The notes: generated from the sequence alone by a model not told the origin. A stretch of 64,000 nucleotides of DNA from Nageia nagi (GCA_050084985.1 JBITNC010000001.1:101680001-101744000), one strand, 5' to 3'. Shown: positions 21,490 through 33,234, counted from the stretch's first letter. Made by a program: numbers and translations.

Positions 21490-23400
21490 AATAAAATATG
21501 GAAGAATACATAAGGATCAAGAATTATTTGATAAGATGCATGATGCAAACATAATTTTATAGTCTACAATGGTTACAATATATACATAAAATGGGTTTTC
21601 TGAAAAAGGCCCTAAGACATGTATGCAAAATATGTAAGAATACACAAGGCCCAAGAATTATTTGATAAGATGTATGATGAAAATATAGTTTCATGGTCTA
21701 GAATGATTGGAAGATATATACAAAATGGATTTAAAAAAAAAAATGCCCTAAGATATGTATGCAAAATATGGAAGAACATATATAAAGGCTCGATAATCAT
21801 TTGACAAGATGCATAATGCAAATTCATAGTTTCATGGTCTACAATGGTTGTAGGATATGTATAAAATGAATTTTTCAAAAAACAATCCCTCAAACTTGTA
21901 TGCAAAATATGGAAGAATACATAAGGTCTAATGTTTTTGATAAGATGCATGATGCAAACACAATTTCATGCATTGCAATGATTACAAGATAAGCACAAAC
22001 TATGTTTCCAAAAAGAGGCCCTAAGACATGTATGTGAAATTTGGAAGAATACACAAGGTCTAAGAATTGTTTAACAAGATGCACGATGCAAATATAGTTC
22101 TATGGTCTACAATATTTGCAATATAGGCACAAAATAGGTTTTTTTTATAAAAAGCCTTAAGATATGTATGAAAAATATGGAAGAATACACAAGGCCTGGG
22201 AATTATTTGATAAGATGCATGGTGTAAATATAATTTTATTATCTACAATGATTGTAGGATATACATAAAATGGGTTTTCTAAAAAATAACCTAATACATG
22301 TATGCAAAATGTGAAAGAATATACAAGGCCCAAGAATTGTTTAAGAAGATGCATGATGCAAACATAGTTTCAAGGTTTGCAATAAGTCTAGGATAAGCAC
22401 AAAATGGGATTTCAAAAAAAGGCCCTAAGATATGTATGTAAAATGTGGAAGAATACACAAGAACCAAAAATTATTTGATAGTATTCATGATTCAAATTCG
22501 CAATTTCATGGTCTGTAATGGTTGTAAGATACTAAAAAAATGGGGTTTTCAAAAAAGGTACTAAGACATGTATGCAAAATGTGGAAGAATACATAAGGAC
22601 TAAGAATTATTTAAAAATATACATATTGAAAACATAGGTTCATGATATTTAATGATTGTAGGATACACAAAAAATGTTTTTTTTTTTAAATATGCCCTAT
22701 GACATGTATGCAAAATGTGGAAGGATACATAAGGGCTTAGAATTATTTGACAAGATGTATGATGTAAACATAATTTCATGGTATGCAATGATTGTAATAT
22801 ATGCATTAAATGGTTTTTTAAAAAGGCCCTACTACATGTATGTGAATGGGGGAAGAATAGATAAGACTCGATAATTATTTGACAAGATGCCTACAATGGT
22901 TGCAAGATATTCACAAAATAAATTTTCAAAAAACTCCTAATTCATGTATGCAAAATGTGGAAGAATACACAAGGAATGAGAATTATTTAAAAATATGCAT
23001 GTTGAAAACACAAATTCATTATCTTAAATAATTATAGAATACACATAAAATGATTTTTATGAAAAAAAACCCTAAGACATGTATGCATAATGTGGAAGGA
23101 TACATAAGGCTTGAGAATTGTTTGACAAGATGTATTATGCAAACATAGTTTCATGGTTTGCAATAATTGTAAGATACATATAAAATGGATTTTTTGAAAA
23201 AAAAAAACCCTAATATATGTATACAAAGTATGGAAGAATACACAAGACACATGAATTGTTTGACAAGATGCATGATAGAAATACAATTTCATGGTTTAAA
23301 ATGATTACAAGATATACATAAAATAAGTTTTTTTTTTTTTTAAATTCCCTAATACATGTATGCAAAAGATAAAAGAATACAAGGCACAAGCATATAATAA
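21490..23400 (+). repeat. PPR-derived satellite, about 134-bp unit, about 14 copies
   Basis: The landmark ATGTATGCAAAATGTGGAAG recurs near 21,619, 21,750, 21,896, 22,028, 22,163, 22,298, 22,431, 22,567, 22,704, 22,834, 22,946, 23,079, 23,215 and 23,356, a period of 112-146 and mostly 132-136. Translated, the unit is about 45 codons: MYAKCGRIHKAQELFDKM, then HD.NIVSW..MI..Y.QNGF, then a poly-A/lysine stretch and ALR. That joins the start of one PPR motif to the middle of the next, and most of the PLS triplet is missing. The joint carries A-runs of variable length, which break the frame between units. All units carry different substitutions and some have stops, so it is not coding. It is not CRISPR, because there are no unique spacers. 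Confidence 0.85.
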
Positions 23401-24055
23401 AAAATATAAAAGAATACTTGCTTAAAACAACACCTATGTTTGCATCATCCATCATTTCCTCTTCTCCACTCCCTTGCTCAAAATTGCGCACCAAATGCCA
23501 TTCCTCAATTCTCCTCTACCGCCTTGCTATGCCAAAATTGAAAATTTTAAAATATCCTAAAAAATTTCAAGTGCCCACCTTTTCCCCATATGGGAATTTA
23601 TTTTATTTTTATTTGTTGAGATGGAGGGCTAGTTTATAACCATTTCCCCATGATTTTGGCAGAAATTTCAAAATCATCACACCAAAAATGCCCACATAAT
23701 CCATTTGTTCCTTTCTTTCCCTCACCTTTCCATTTGGTTTTTATCTTTTTTGAGGGTGGGTTTTTAGGGCTAGTTTAGAACCACCTCATAATGATTTTAT
23801 AGGTATGGATTAAAATTTCCCCATAAAACCCACTTACATTATCCATTTGTTTCTTCATTCCACACCTTTCTATATATTTTTCATCTTTTGTAAGGCAATT
23901 TTTGAGGAATGGTTCCAAATCGCCTATTCATGATTTTATGGGGACAATTTAAAGTTGCCCTACAAAAAGTTCCACTAAAATCTCACATGTAGTCAATTAT
24001 AAACTGTTTTCCTAGAATCTCCTCAAATTACCCACCTATAAAGATCATGTTCGGT
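23401..24055. repeat. Array-flanking tail B with three degenerate repeats
   Basis: Three related segments of roughly 130-160 bp follow each other, each with a GATGGAGGGCTAGTTTATAACC-like line cut by changes, a CCATGATTTT line and CCCACATAATCCATTTGTT. The first resembles the tail at 20,291-20,660. The short open frames here have no recognisable content. Confidence 0.55.
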
Positions 24056-24071
24056 TTAATGGTTTGATTAT

Positions 24072-24780
24072 GTGGTATTTATACAATTCGGGTATATCAC
24101 ATGGATCCTTTACCCAAATGTGAAGGACCACTTAGAACCCTTACAACATAAAGGTGTATATAAGATAATGTGTGAGTGTGGAGCTTGTTACATTGGTGAA
24201 ATAGGTAGGTCAATATGTGAAAGAGTTAAAGAACATGGTGTTGATTTACAATATAATAGAATAATCAAATCTTTCCTTGTTGAACATGTATATAATACTA
24301 AACATCATAAACTCATGGATAAGATTGAAGTCCTAGCTAGATGTGATAAATTCCAAGAATGAAGAATTAGAGAAGCTATTGAGATTAAACTTAACCCTAA
24401 TAATATTAATAGAGAACAAGGTGTTGAGATTAGTAGGGCATGGTTACCTATTATTGACCTAATTTACTAACATAGAAGGAAAAATAATATGATACTAAAA
24501 TAGCCATAACTTTTGCATTTTAATTCAATTTTTCATGTTCTTTACACCATTGGAAAGATATGTTTATGTAGAATTTAATTTTGTTTATCTTTTTGGTATT
24601 TTATAATGATAAAAGGTTAAAATTGATATTATAAAATTGGGTATTACTTATCTCTACTTAAAGAACGAGGTTACACTTTATTTTCTTCATTCAGTAATTC
24701 TGAAGATGGGTCTCATAGATTAGACTTGGAACATCAATAATTCAAATTCATATGCAAGTCAAAAACAAACCAATAAATAG
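24072..24780 (+). mobile_element. Penelope-like element, 5'-truncated copy
   Basis: It begins within the C-terminal coding end and runs through the full 3' tail. The coding part (24,072-24,470) gives LEPLQHKGVYKIMCECGACY, then IGEIGRSICERVKEHGVDLQ, then FLVEHVYNTKHHKLMDKIEV, LARCDKFQE and, past a TGA stop, RIREAIEIKLNPNNIN. This is a GIY-YIG nuclease with the conserved paired cysteines and the RExIEIxxxPNNxN block of Penelope-like retroelements. The 3' tail (24,471-24,780) recurs after the next copy at 27,632-27,940. The arrangement is head to tail with that copy. Confidence 0.85.
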
Positions 24781-24801
24781 GATGATACTACTTTCCTAAG
24801 C

Positions 24802-26176
24802 TTGAGTGAGAAGATATCCCTCTATGGAAGGGATCTCCTTAAAGAGATTCAAAGATTCAAATCTCTAAGAACGAAGAAAATTGCACTTCTAATGGACTTG
24901 AATTTTCTGAAAATATGTAGAGATGAATCTATATTACAAAATTTTACAATATTGAAATATGCCTATAATGATATTATATGTAAAAATATTTTATAAAGAT
25001 CTAGTAGGCCTATTTTGTGTATTGATATCAAGAGCAAAAGGAAAAAACTAGATGACATCTCTAGAAACTTACTTGCACTACATATCAAAATTGCTAATAT
25101 TGTAGATAGAAAGATATGGGATATTATAGAAATGATATCATCAGAAAAATTAGAATGAGAGGAAATATATATAACTAAGATACATATAAAGAAATTTGAA
25201 ACTCTAAAAAATAATGCTAAGCTAATTCTGGAAACTAATATTTTACTTAACTATGTTGATTATACTAATAAAGATTCATTATAGTAAAGATAGGCTACTT
25301 AATGTTCGCAAAACCAGTCATTTAATTTTATTAAGTAGAATTCCTCCTATGTTGTTAAATAGTAATTTCCCTAATAACCTAGAAATGTTATATGAAGATC
25401 ATACATACAATGATAAAATTCAAGACCCTTTACTTGCTTATTTTCCTTGTTCCTCTTCTATAATTGATGCATCTTCTTCATCTTTGAATACTTATATAAC
25501 ACCTTATAAGATACACTCTCATCCTCCCTCTCCTTGCCATGTTAATGATTTAGTTATATCTAATGCACAATGCTTGCCTAGAAATTTTGAAAGGTCTATG
25601 TTCAAAGATGTTAATTTCTCTAGTGTTGTTCTAAGTAATAATGCTATGAATATTTTAAATAAGGGTCTCAATTTTCCTATCACTCCCACACAAATTCCTT
25701 ATGAAAAATTAATTTGTAGTATTGAGTTAGCTATAAAAGATCTCCCTAATAATGTGATTGAAAATATTCTCCAAGATTGTGTAAGAGAATTAAGAAAGGC
25801 AAAACCACCAAAGGAAAATATTTCCAAGCATGAAGAGGTTGCTTTAAGAGAATTGAAAAATAAAAAAGATATTGTCATACTTAAATTGGATAAAGGAAAA
25901 GTAATTGTAGTTCTTAATGTTAATGAATACTATACAAAAATGTTAGATCATCTTATTTCTTTAGGTAGATATAATAAATTAAATACTAACCCCTTGAATG
26001 AAATTATTGAGAAAGTAAAGAGAGCTATCTTAGCCTCTTCTTTAGATGAGGAAACCAAGAAAAGACTAATTCCCAAAATATTGGTAATACTAAGGATATA
26101 TGGGGCCCCAAAAATACATAAAGAAGGTATTCCAATTAGACTCATTATGGATACCATTGACTCCCCAACTTATTAG
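24802..26176 (+). pseudogene. Penelope-like N-terminal region and RT, first part
   Basis: The first frame starts MSEKISLYGRDLLKEIQRFK and passes stops and a frameshift into an open stretch at 25,253-26,176 (307 residues). There, EEVALRELKNKKDIVILKLD and KGKVIVVLNVNEYYTKMLDH are the N-terminal RT signature of Penelope-like elements (…DIVILpaDKGxxxVVxxxxxY), and YGAPKIHKEGIPIRLIMDTI with DSPTY is the invariant GxPKIHKxGxPLRPIVSxxxSPTY block. A stop follows TY, but the family text goes on (LAKYLAKEKLKHLLG). No start codon choice is secure because the N-terminus is frameshifted. Confidence 0.8.
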
Positions 26177-26209
26177 TTAGCTAAATATTTAGCTAAGGAA
26201 AAACTAAAA

Positions 26210-26521
26210 CACCTATTAGGTAATACATCTTCATAAATTAAGAACTCTGAACACTTTATAAGCAAGTTAAAGAATCATAAGTTAAGGATGGTGATATTTT
26301 GGTTAGCTTTGATGTTGTTTCCTTATACACAAAAATGCCTATAGATAAAGCAATATAACTTATTTCACCTATTAGGTAAGAAATCTTCATAAATTAAGAA
26401 CTCTAAACATTTTATAAGCAAGTTAAAGAATCATAAAGTTAAGAATGGTGATATTTTGGTTAGCGTTGATGTTGTTTCCTTATACACAAAAATACCTATA
26501 GATAAAGCAATCTAACTTAGT
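26210..26521 (+). repeat. 156-bp tandem duplication within the Penelope RT
   Basis: Two copies starting CACCTATTAGGTAA at 26,210 and 26,366 follow head to tail with about ten differences. The second copy reads ISKLKNHKVKNGDILVSVDV and VSLYTKIPIDKAI, which contains RT motif A with its catalytic Asp. The first copy has lost one base after ATCATAA, which shifts its frame. Confidence 0.85.
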
Positions 26522-26601
26522 AGACCATGATACATTAAATTTGATTAAAATATGCCTTTAAACTACATTTTTTTAGTTACAAAGAGGATTTCTATGAACA
26601 A

Positions 26602-27631
26602 GTGCACGGGATAGCAATGGTATCTCTATTATCTCCCATTGTTGCGAACTTATATATGGAGTGGTTTGAAATAAAGGCTCTTGATTCATTTCCTTTAAAA
26701 CCAGAATGGTGGGATAGATATATGGATGATACAAATATGAATTGGCCACATGGAAAATATTCTCTTGGAGTTTTTCATAATCACCTTAATTCAGTTGAAT
26801 ATTGTATTCAATTTATAAAAGAAATTGAACATGATTGCAAGATACCTTTCCTAGTTGTACTAGTGTATAAAAAGGATAATGGGGATTTGGGACATGAAGT
26901 ATATAGAAAAAAGATACATACAAACATATACTTGCATGCTTCATCTCATTATCATTATGCTCAAAATATGGGGGTGCTCAATACTCTTATAAATAGAGCT
27001 CTTATAATTTTAGATAATGACCATATACACAAGGATAAAATGCATCTAAATAAAGCACTAATGAGTAATGGTTATTCTACTAAAGTGATTAGACATGCAT
27101 GGAATAAGATAGAAAGAGGAAAAACTAATGAGAGACCTGACCATAATAATACTAATTCATACATATGGGTAGCCTACCTTCCCTATATCAAGGGTTTAAG
27201 TGATAATTTAGATAAAATATTAATGAAAGCATATACTAAGATAATTTTTCTTCCTCTCAATAAATTAGAGAACATGTTCATATCTATGAAGGACTACTTG
27301 AAACCTTTAAAACATAAAGGTGTATATAAGATAATGTGAGCGTGGAACTTGTTACATTGGTGAAATAGGTAGGTCAATACATGAAAGAGTTAAAGAAAAT
27401 TATTTTCATTTACAATATAATAAAATAATCAAATTTTCTCTTGCTGAACATATAGATAATACTAAACACCATATACTCATGGATAAGATTAAAGTCCTAG
27501 CTAGATGTGATAAATTTCAAGAACAAAGAATTAAGGAAGCTATTTAAATTAAACTTAACCCTAATAATATTAATAGATACCAAGGTGTTGAGATTAGTAG
27601 GGCATGTTTACCTATTATTGACCTAATTTAA
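26602..27631 (+). pseudogene. Penelope-like RT, second part, and GIY-YIG nuclease
   Basis: A 245-residue open stretch (26,602-27,339) starts GIAMVSLLSPIVANLYMEWF, contains RT motif C as WWDRYMDDTNMNWPHG, then PFLVVLVYKKDNGDLGHEVY and RKKIHTNIYLHASSHYHYAQ, which are hallmark Penelope-like RT thumb-side blocks. It ends KHKGVYKIM at a TGA caused by a short deletion compared with the copy at 24,150. One frame over, RGTCYIGEIGRSIHERVKEN and HIDNTKHHILMDKIKVLARC continue the nuclease to 27,631, with one more stop. The GIY-YIG half-motif YIG is intact. Confidence 0.85.
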
Positions 27632-27940
27632 AAACATAGAATGAAAAATAATATGATACTAAAATAGCCATAACTTTTGCATTTTAATTCGATTTTTCAT
27701 GTTCTTTACATCGTTGGAAATATTTTTTGTATAGAATTTAAATTTATTTATCTTTTTGGTATTTTATAATGATATAAGGTTGATATTTATCTTATAAAAT
27801 TGGGCATTACTTATCTCTACTTAAAGAAGAAGGTTACACTTTATATACTTCATTCAGTAATTCTAAAGATGGGTCCCACATATTGGACTCAAAACATTAA
27901 TAATTCAAATTCATATGAAAGTAAACCAAAAACCACTAAA

Positions 27941-29291
27941 TATAATATTAATAAATATTTTTCTTAGGAGTTTTTGAAGAGGATATATTCCTCTCCATTC
28001 TCAATCCTCCTTCTTTCTCTATTATTAGATGGTTTTTCCCCATGTCATTGTTTCATCATTTTTTAGCAAGGTTTTTTGAATATATTTTACATGAGTACCT
28101 CATCAAACCTTATTTTAAGGGCTTATACCTATGGATATACTACTTGTATTTTGTTATCTCCTTTTCTAGAGTAAATTTAATTTACTTAAGTATCTATTAG
28201 GATTTTAGGGAATATCTTATTTCTAATTTTCATTTTTAAAATTATCCTAGCTAGATAAGTTTTTCTTATGGATAAGATCCATCCAACTAAAGTATTGGCA
28301 TATTATTTGTATGATTTAGTCACTCAAATGATATCTAGTTGTTATGATCCAATGGCTAATATTATATACATTTTCTATTTAAGCAAGGTCTCTCTTGTGG
28401 AATAATCAATCAAAGTTTTGATTTTTCATTCTCTATGATGCTCTACAATTCTCTATGTTAGGATTGGATTTGTATTTTTTCCTTTAGCTACTTTTCCTTT
28501 CAATAACTATGATTTTTTTGTTTCCTCGGTAGAAGAAAATGTAGTTAAGATATACTCGTTTAGGAATCATTAGATATAATGTATTCAATATGGATAATTT
28601 GAAATCATATTCTCAATATTTATGTATGATACACATTGCTTATTTACCATGCTATAAAATTTGTGGAATCAATGATTCAAGCAAGTGAGATATAATCATG
28701 ATACTTGTAAATTAATTGTATTATTCTCACCCATTGTTTGAAATTAACAATAGTACAAATGCATTCATATTACTCCATTATCAATTAAATCACATCAATT
28801 TTATTGTAGCCCCATGAAATGGATCTTTGAACATTACTTTTGAAGTGCATATTTTAATGTTACTTATGAATAATTCATGCAAGTTTTTCAATTTTTTTTT
28901 GCTCATTTCATAATTTAATTTAATCCTCACTTAGTTATAACCATCCAAATTTAATATAGTAACTATAGAAGTTGAAATATTATTTTATCTATTTCACAAG
29001 AACCATTAATAACCACTACAAACTACTCATCTTAAGTTATCATGTTCAACAACTCAATCACATATTCTTTTGTACACTCTTAATTCCAATTATTATAAAA
29101 TAAGTTAGGATAAATATGATGAATATCAAAATGTACTAAACATTTAAACATGCATAGTTCTTAGGGTTATATGTGATATTGAAGATATTTCAAAATATTA
29201 TGAGGACTACATGCCAAAGTATTATAATCCTTAACATTCTCATGATATTAAATGAAGAAACCATATCTAATTATTACTTGGACTACCAAGC
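27941..29291. other. AT-rich spacer, no gene seen
   Basis: I found no coding motif, repeat or terminal structure in this stretch. A pyrimidine-rich patch lies near 27,990-28,020. Confidence 0.5.
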
Positions 29292-29588
29292 ATGAATAAA
29301 CAAAAATATTTGTTTCCCTACATCCTTTATATAAAAGGACTTTCACATGACAATAAATTTGGACAATATTTTACAAAATTAAGATCTAATTCATATGAAT
29401 TACATAGTGAGAGAGGTAGATGGTCAAAATCTAAAATAACATGGAATAAAATGACTTGTAAATGTTGTAACCTAAATACCATAGAAGATGAGAATAACTT
29501 TCTTCAATTTTACATATATATTAGAAAAATCTATAATAATATTTGTAATTACAACCTAACATATGAATTCTTAAACCAAGATAATTGA
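29292..29588 (+). pseudogene. Zinc-binding tail fragment, retroelement-like
   Basis: The 98-residue frame contains FTKLRSNSYELHSERGRWSK, then CKCCNLNTIEDENNFLQFYI. This resembles the KxRxSxHxLxIExGRxxxI…RxCxxCxxxxxEDExHFLxxCPxY block found at the end of some retroelement polyproteins. The CxxC pair is present, but the later HC pair is degraded (NNFLQF for HFLxxC). Nothing upstream in the same frame extends it. Function and family are uncertain, and it could also be a chance-preserved part of the neighbouring Penelope-like insertion site. Confidence 0.35.
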
Positions 29589-29839
29589 AAAAAGTTTGAC
29601 AATTTTATTATAAATCTTATGTTAGAAATAATCATTTAAATACATAAATTATATACATATTTATCTTTAAATGAATTTTGATAAATCCTACAAACTATTG
29701 TGTTTAAAGAACAATAATCCATAGGGACACTCCCAACCAGAGGAGCCACGTTGAGGCACCACACTATGACATAAGGCTATATTTACCTCTATGACCTATA
29801 CCATGTACTCTACTCCTAAGCTCTTATATGACCATATCA
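29589..29839. other. Target region left of the gag-only LTR element
   Basis: No gene was seen. Joined to the sequence from 34,516 it would form the uninterrupted host site. Confidence 0.5.
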
Positions 29840-29844
29840 AACCA

Positions 29845-30950
29845 TGTAATATCCCCAAAACTCACAAAATGTGATTTTTGTTAAAGTGTAATATTCCAAA
29901 GTTGAAATATCACTACTTAGGAATTTATATATATTTATATATTTTTATATCTAGCTCAATTCAAATCAGATCTACAAATTGAACAAGAAATAGAGCCAGA
30001 AATGAATTTTATTCTTCAAGATCTAGGACGTCCCAAATGGATAAGTACAATACTCAAGGAAAAATACCCAAATGCTTAAGAAGGGGGATGTTTACCCTCA
30101 CAAGGTAGATTTGGATGATCTGGCCCTGTAAGTTCTTCAATTTCTTCTCCCCAATGCTGGATGAGCCTCCTCACACTGATTCAACTGGTCTAGATCTAGG
30201 ACGTGCCTCCTCACACTGATTTGGTAGGTTAGATCTAGATCTAGAATATGGCCACACTGGCTGGATCTGGATCTACCCCACTAGTTAGATTTGGATCAGG
30301 GATGGAATAGTTCCACCACATTGGCTCAAACTATTCCAGTAACTCCACCTCACTGGCTCGAGCTACTCTAGCAACTCCACCTCACTGGCTTAAGTTACCA
30401 TCCTAGCTTAGGTAAGAACTCCTCCACACTGGCTTGAGCTCTCCCACTAAGCTAGCTGGAAAGCTGTAACTCCACTAGCTACTAACCCTCGAAAAGAGAT
30501 AAACTCTAATTATCTTCAAGCATGCCCCCAAATGATGCATCCCATCTCCTTTTATAACAAGATCTCTCATACCTTGGAATCACCCAAAGTGCAATGTCCC
30601 TCTTCTGGTGTCTTGAGATGATAAATTAAATCATCTAGGGACCTAGGAAGCACAACATCCCATAATGGTTGCCTAAAGATGCCAAATTACAAGATCAATG
30701 GCTCATAAATGCAACGTCCCATTATGAGAGACTAATATTGCATTAATTACAAATAATTGAGCCAAATTAATTAAATAAAATCCAAGGGTGAGTGCCTAAA
30801 GGGTCTCTTTAGCCTTGGTTACAAAAATAAATGCAAAATATTAATAAAATACTCCTAAATTAATGTATTTTTGGTTTCTCCTCCTTTGCCATGAATGTCA
30901 CACTCCAAGAGGAGAGAAAGTGGATGTTTTACAAATTTGGGGACATTACA
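29845..30950 (-). repeat. 3' LTR of the gag-only element
   Basis: It begins TGTAATATCCCC and ends GGGGACATTACA. From about 30,140 to 30,480 it carries many variants of CTCCACACTGGCTTGAGCT, a short repeated line present in both LTRs. The AT-rich part near 29,925 (TTTATATATATTTATATATT) is a candidate promoter-side or AT tract. Confidence 0.95.
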
Positions 30951-30965
30951 AGTCTCCCCTTCCTG
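30951..30965 (-). promoter_or_regulatory. Polypurine tract
   Basis: The minus strand reads CAGGAAGGGGAGACT directly next to the 3' LTR, the position of the plus-strand primer. Confidence 0.8.
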
Positions 30966-31452
30966 AATTGCTTATCCCCAAGCAACTTAAGATAAATTGG
31001 CCCTTCTCTTTCCCATCTTGAAAAGCTGTAATACGGATGAAAGAACAAGGAGAAAGAGTTTTAGTTTTTTGTTGCAAGTGATGGCCAAAATGTCTACCTT
31101 CATAGCTTCATAACCCAACATCTAAGTCCTGAATGAAATGAAGGAGTGCTAATGGGTTATCTTCTATCCAAGACTATGTCACATGATGGGAGGGAGAATA
31201 TGCAATTTTAGCAAGCATGAATACATTCGTCCTGACATCCCAATGGTCTAAGTGGCTAAGTGGTTCACAAGGAAAAGTATGATGAAGTAATACCAAATCT
31301 CCAATCCCTCTATTTCTCATTTTAAGTAAGATGATGGATAATTTGTCCCAAAAAATTTTGCAGCAATATACTTGTAACAGGGACATATATGCCAAAGAGA
31401 AGTAAATCTGACCAGCAAGTATTATCACTTGTTTCCAATCTTCAATCAACCT

Positions 31453-33234
31453 CTAACTTATTATCCAAAAAAAGAACACTCTTAACCAATTCGTTAGTGG
31501 TTGAGCAAATGTGGGTGTGTTACCTTGGGACTGGATGACATCTTGCATGGTAGTTCTATTTGGGACATGAGGAATGATTTGATGTTGCTGCTTTGGATCT
31601 TCTATTACTTCCAATCGATGGGCTTGTAAAGTGGCCCTATTGCTACCCTGCAATCCTCTCATGATGACCTCCTTTCCATTTACCAGGAACTTCATTTCCA
31701 AGGTGTCATAATTTATCCTAATCTCCCCCAAAGTTTTTAGCCATTGAATTCCAAAGACCATGTGCAAGGTCCCTCCCATGGGATATACATAGAAATCACT
31801 TTTCATGGAGTAATTGTTGGTCTCAATTGGAAGTTGTCTAATCACCTTATTACAAAATGAGATCTGGTCATTAGCATTGGCCACATTGAATCCTTCAAAA
31901 ATGTCCATCCTTACTCCTTTCTTAGCAGCAAATAAAGCATCAATGAAGTTGTGAGATGCCCCTCCATCAATAAGAATAGTCACTTCTTCTCCTAGAGTTC
32001 TTCCCTGAATGCATAATGTGGGGCAATGGGGTGCTCCACTAATGGTGGCCAAGGTGCCGTGAGTGGAAAACTCTTTCACAAATTTTGAAATGCTCCACAA
32101 ATATGATTCAGGTTCCTCCATCTCCACTACCTCTACATAACTGAGCTGCACCTTCCCATTGCAGCAATGGCCTAGCTCCCATGATCCTCTGCAGATAAAG
32201 CACATTTTTCTTCTTCTCATTTCAGAATGTGAGATCTCTTGATCCCTCTGTGTCTGCTCCAATGGCCATGCATTTCTCCTTGGTGGAGACGTGAGCCTTC
32301 CTTGGCTCCCATTCATTTTACTTGTTGGCATAATTTGTTGTTGGGGTGGTTGCATCCTTCCTTGATTGCTCTTTCCTTGAATCAAATTGGTTGATTCAAG
32401 TGCTACGACCCTTCTAATTACCTCATCAAGATCGCTTGGCTCAAATGCTTTGACAGATGCTCTGATATTTTCATTCAAACCCTCCATGAACATAGCCATC
32501 CTTTTAGCTTCTGATAGATCTAAAACCATAATAGAAACATTCATAAACTCATCTACATATTCTTCAACTGTACCTTTCTATTGGATCTTGGTGAGCTCAT
32601 GGAAGTAACTTTCTTCAGTCTTCTTTTCAAAACATTCCAGCAACCTTTGGCAAAATTCATCAAAAGTTGAGATCTGGTCATGCCCTAACATTTTCAATCC
32701 ATGGTGCCACCACTCATAGGCTCATCCCTTCAGGGAGAGTGTGGCAAAATGTATGGCCTCATCTTCTACCATGGAATTGAAAGATAGGTACGTTTGGAGC
32801 TGGTGAACCCATCCTCTTATAGAGATCCCTGCACCTCCATCAAATTTCTCTAATTGGATCTTCTACAATGGCTCCTTAAAGATAGGTGGGCATCCTCCTT
32901 ATCCTCCCTCCAATTGTCCATGAAATTCTTGAAAAGATATGATGTTTCTATACTCTACTGGTTTGGCCATGTACTCATTGAACAATTGGTCGAGCCTCTC
33001 CTGATGTCTTTGATAGATCTCCTTTGGATCTTCCTCTTTTCTAAAAAGAGGCTTAGGTGGAATAGGTACAGACTTCTAGTAATGAGATCTAGCCCCAGAT
33101 GAGCTCTCTCCTTGGCCGTTTCTATTCTCCCAGCTGGGTGGTGGAGTCTGGTTCCCTCTTTGGGATGTGAGTATCTGTAATTGCTCCATCATCTTCCTTA
33201 ATGCATCTAGGATGGCTATGTTGGAATTGGCCAT
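31453..33234 (-). pseudogene. gag-protease of the non-autonomous LTR element
   Basis: The frame starts at ATG 33,234 with MANSNIAILDALRKMMEQLQ. It carries a proline-rich stretch, then IQLEKFDGGAGISIRGWVHQ (gag core), AYEWWHHGLKMLGHDQ, FDEFCQRLLECFEKKTEESY and KGTVEEYVDEFMNVSIMVLD. After an open run of 363 residues come a zinc-knuckle-like CFICRGSWELGHCC and the protease site VTILIDGGASHNFI (DGG in place of the more usual DSG/DTG). It ends soon after a region comparable to the protease C-terminus. Five in-frame stops lie in the first half, each explained by one change from CAG, CAA or TGG. No RT follows. Its likely role was packaging its own RNA. Confidence 0.85.

Larger units (their letters stand above)
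24790..27940 (+). mobile_element. Penelope-like element, near-complete but inactive
   Basis: A plus-strand element holds an N-terminal region (from 24,802), RT, GIY-YIG endonuclease and a 3' tail. Such elements use the nuclease to nick target DNA and the RT to copy RNA there. Relatives called Dryad are known from conifers and were proposed to be of arthropod origin, which is family knowledge and not read here. Stops at several places, an internal tandem duplication in the RT and a frameshift at the RT/nuclease junction inactivate it. It lies directly behind a truncated copy, forming the pseudo-LTR layout typical of this class. Confidence 0.85.

Noticed and set aside
21490-23400. Possible CRISPR-like array or a real PPR gene
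   Set aside because: Units are contiguous without unique spacers, and stops and variable A-runs break the frame, so it is neither CRISPR nor a working PPR gene.
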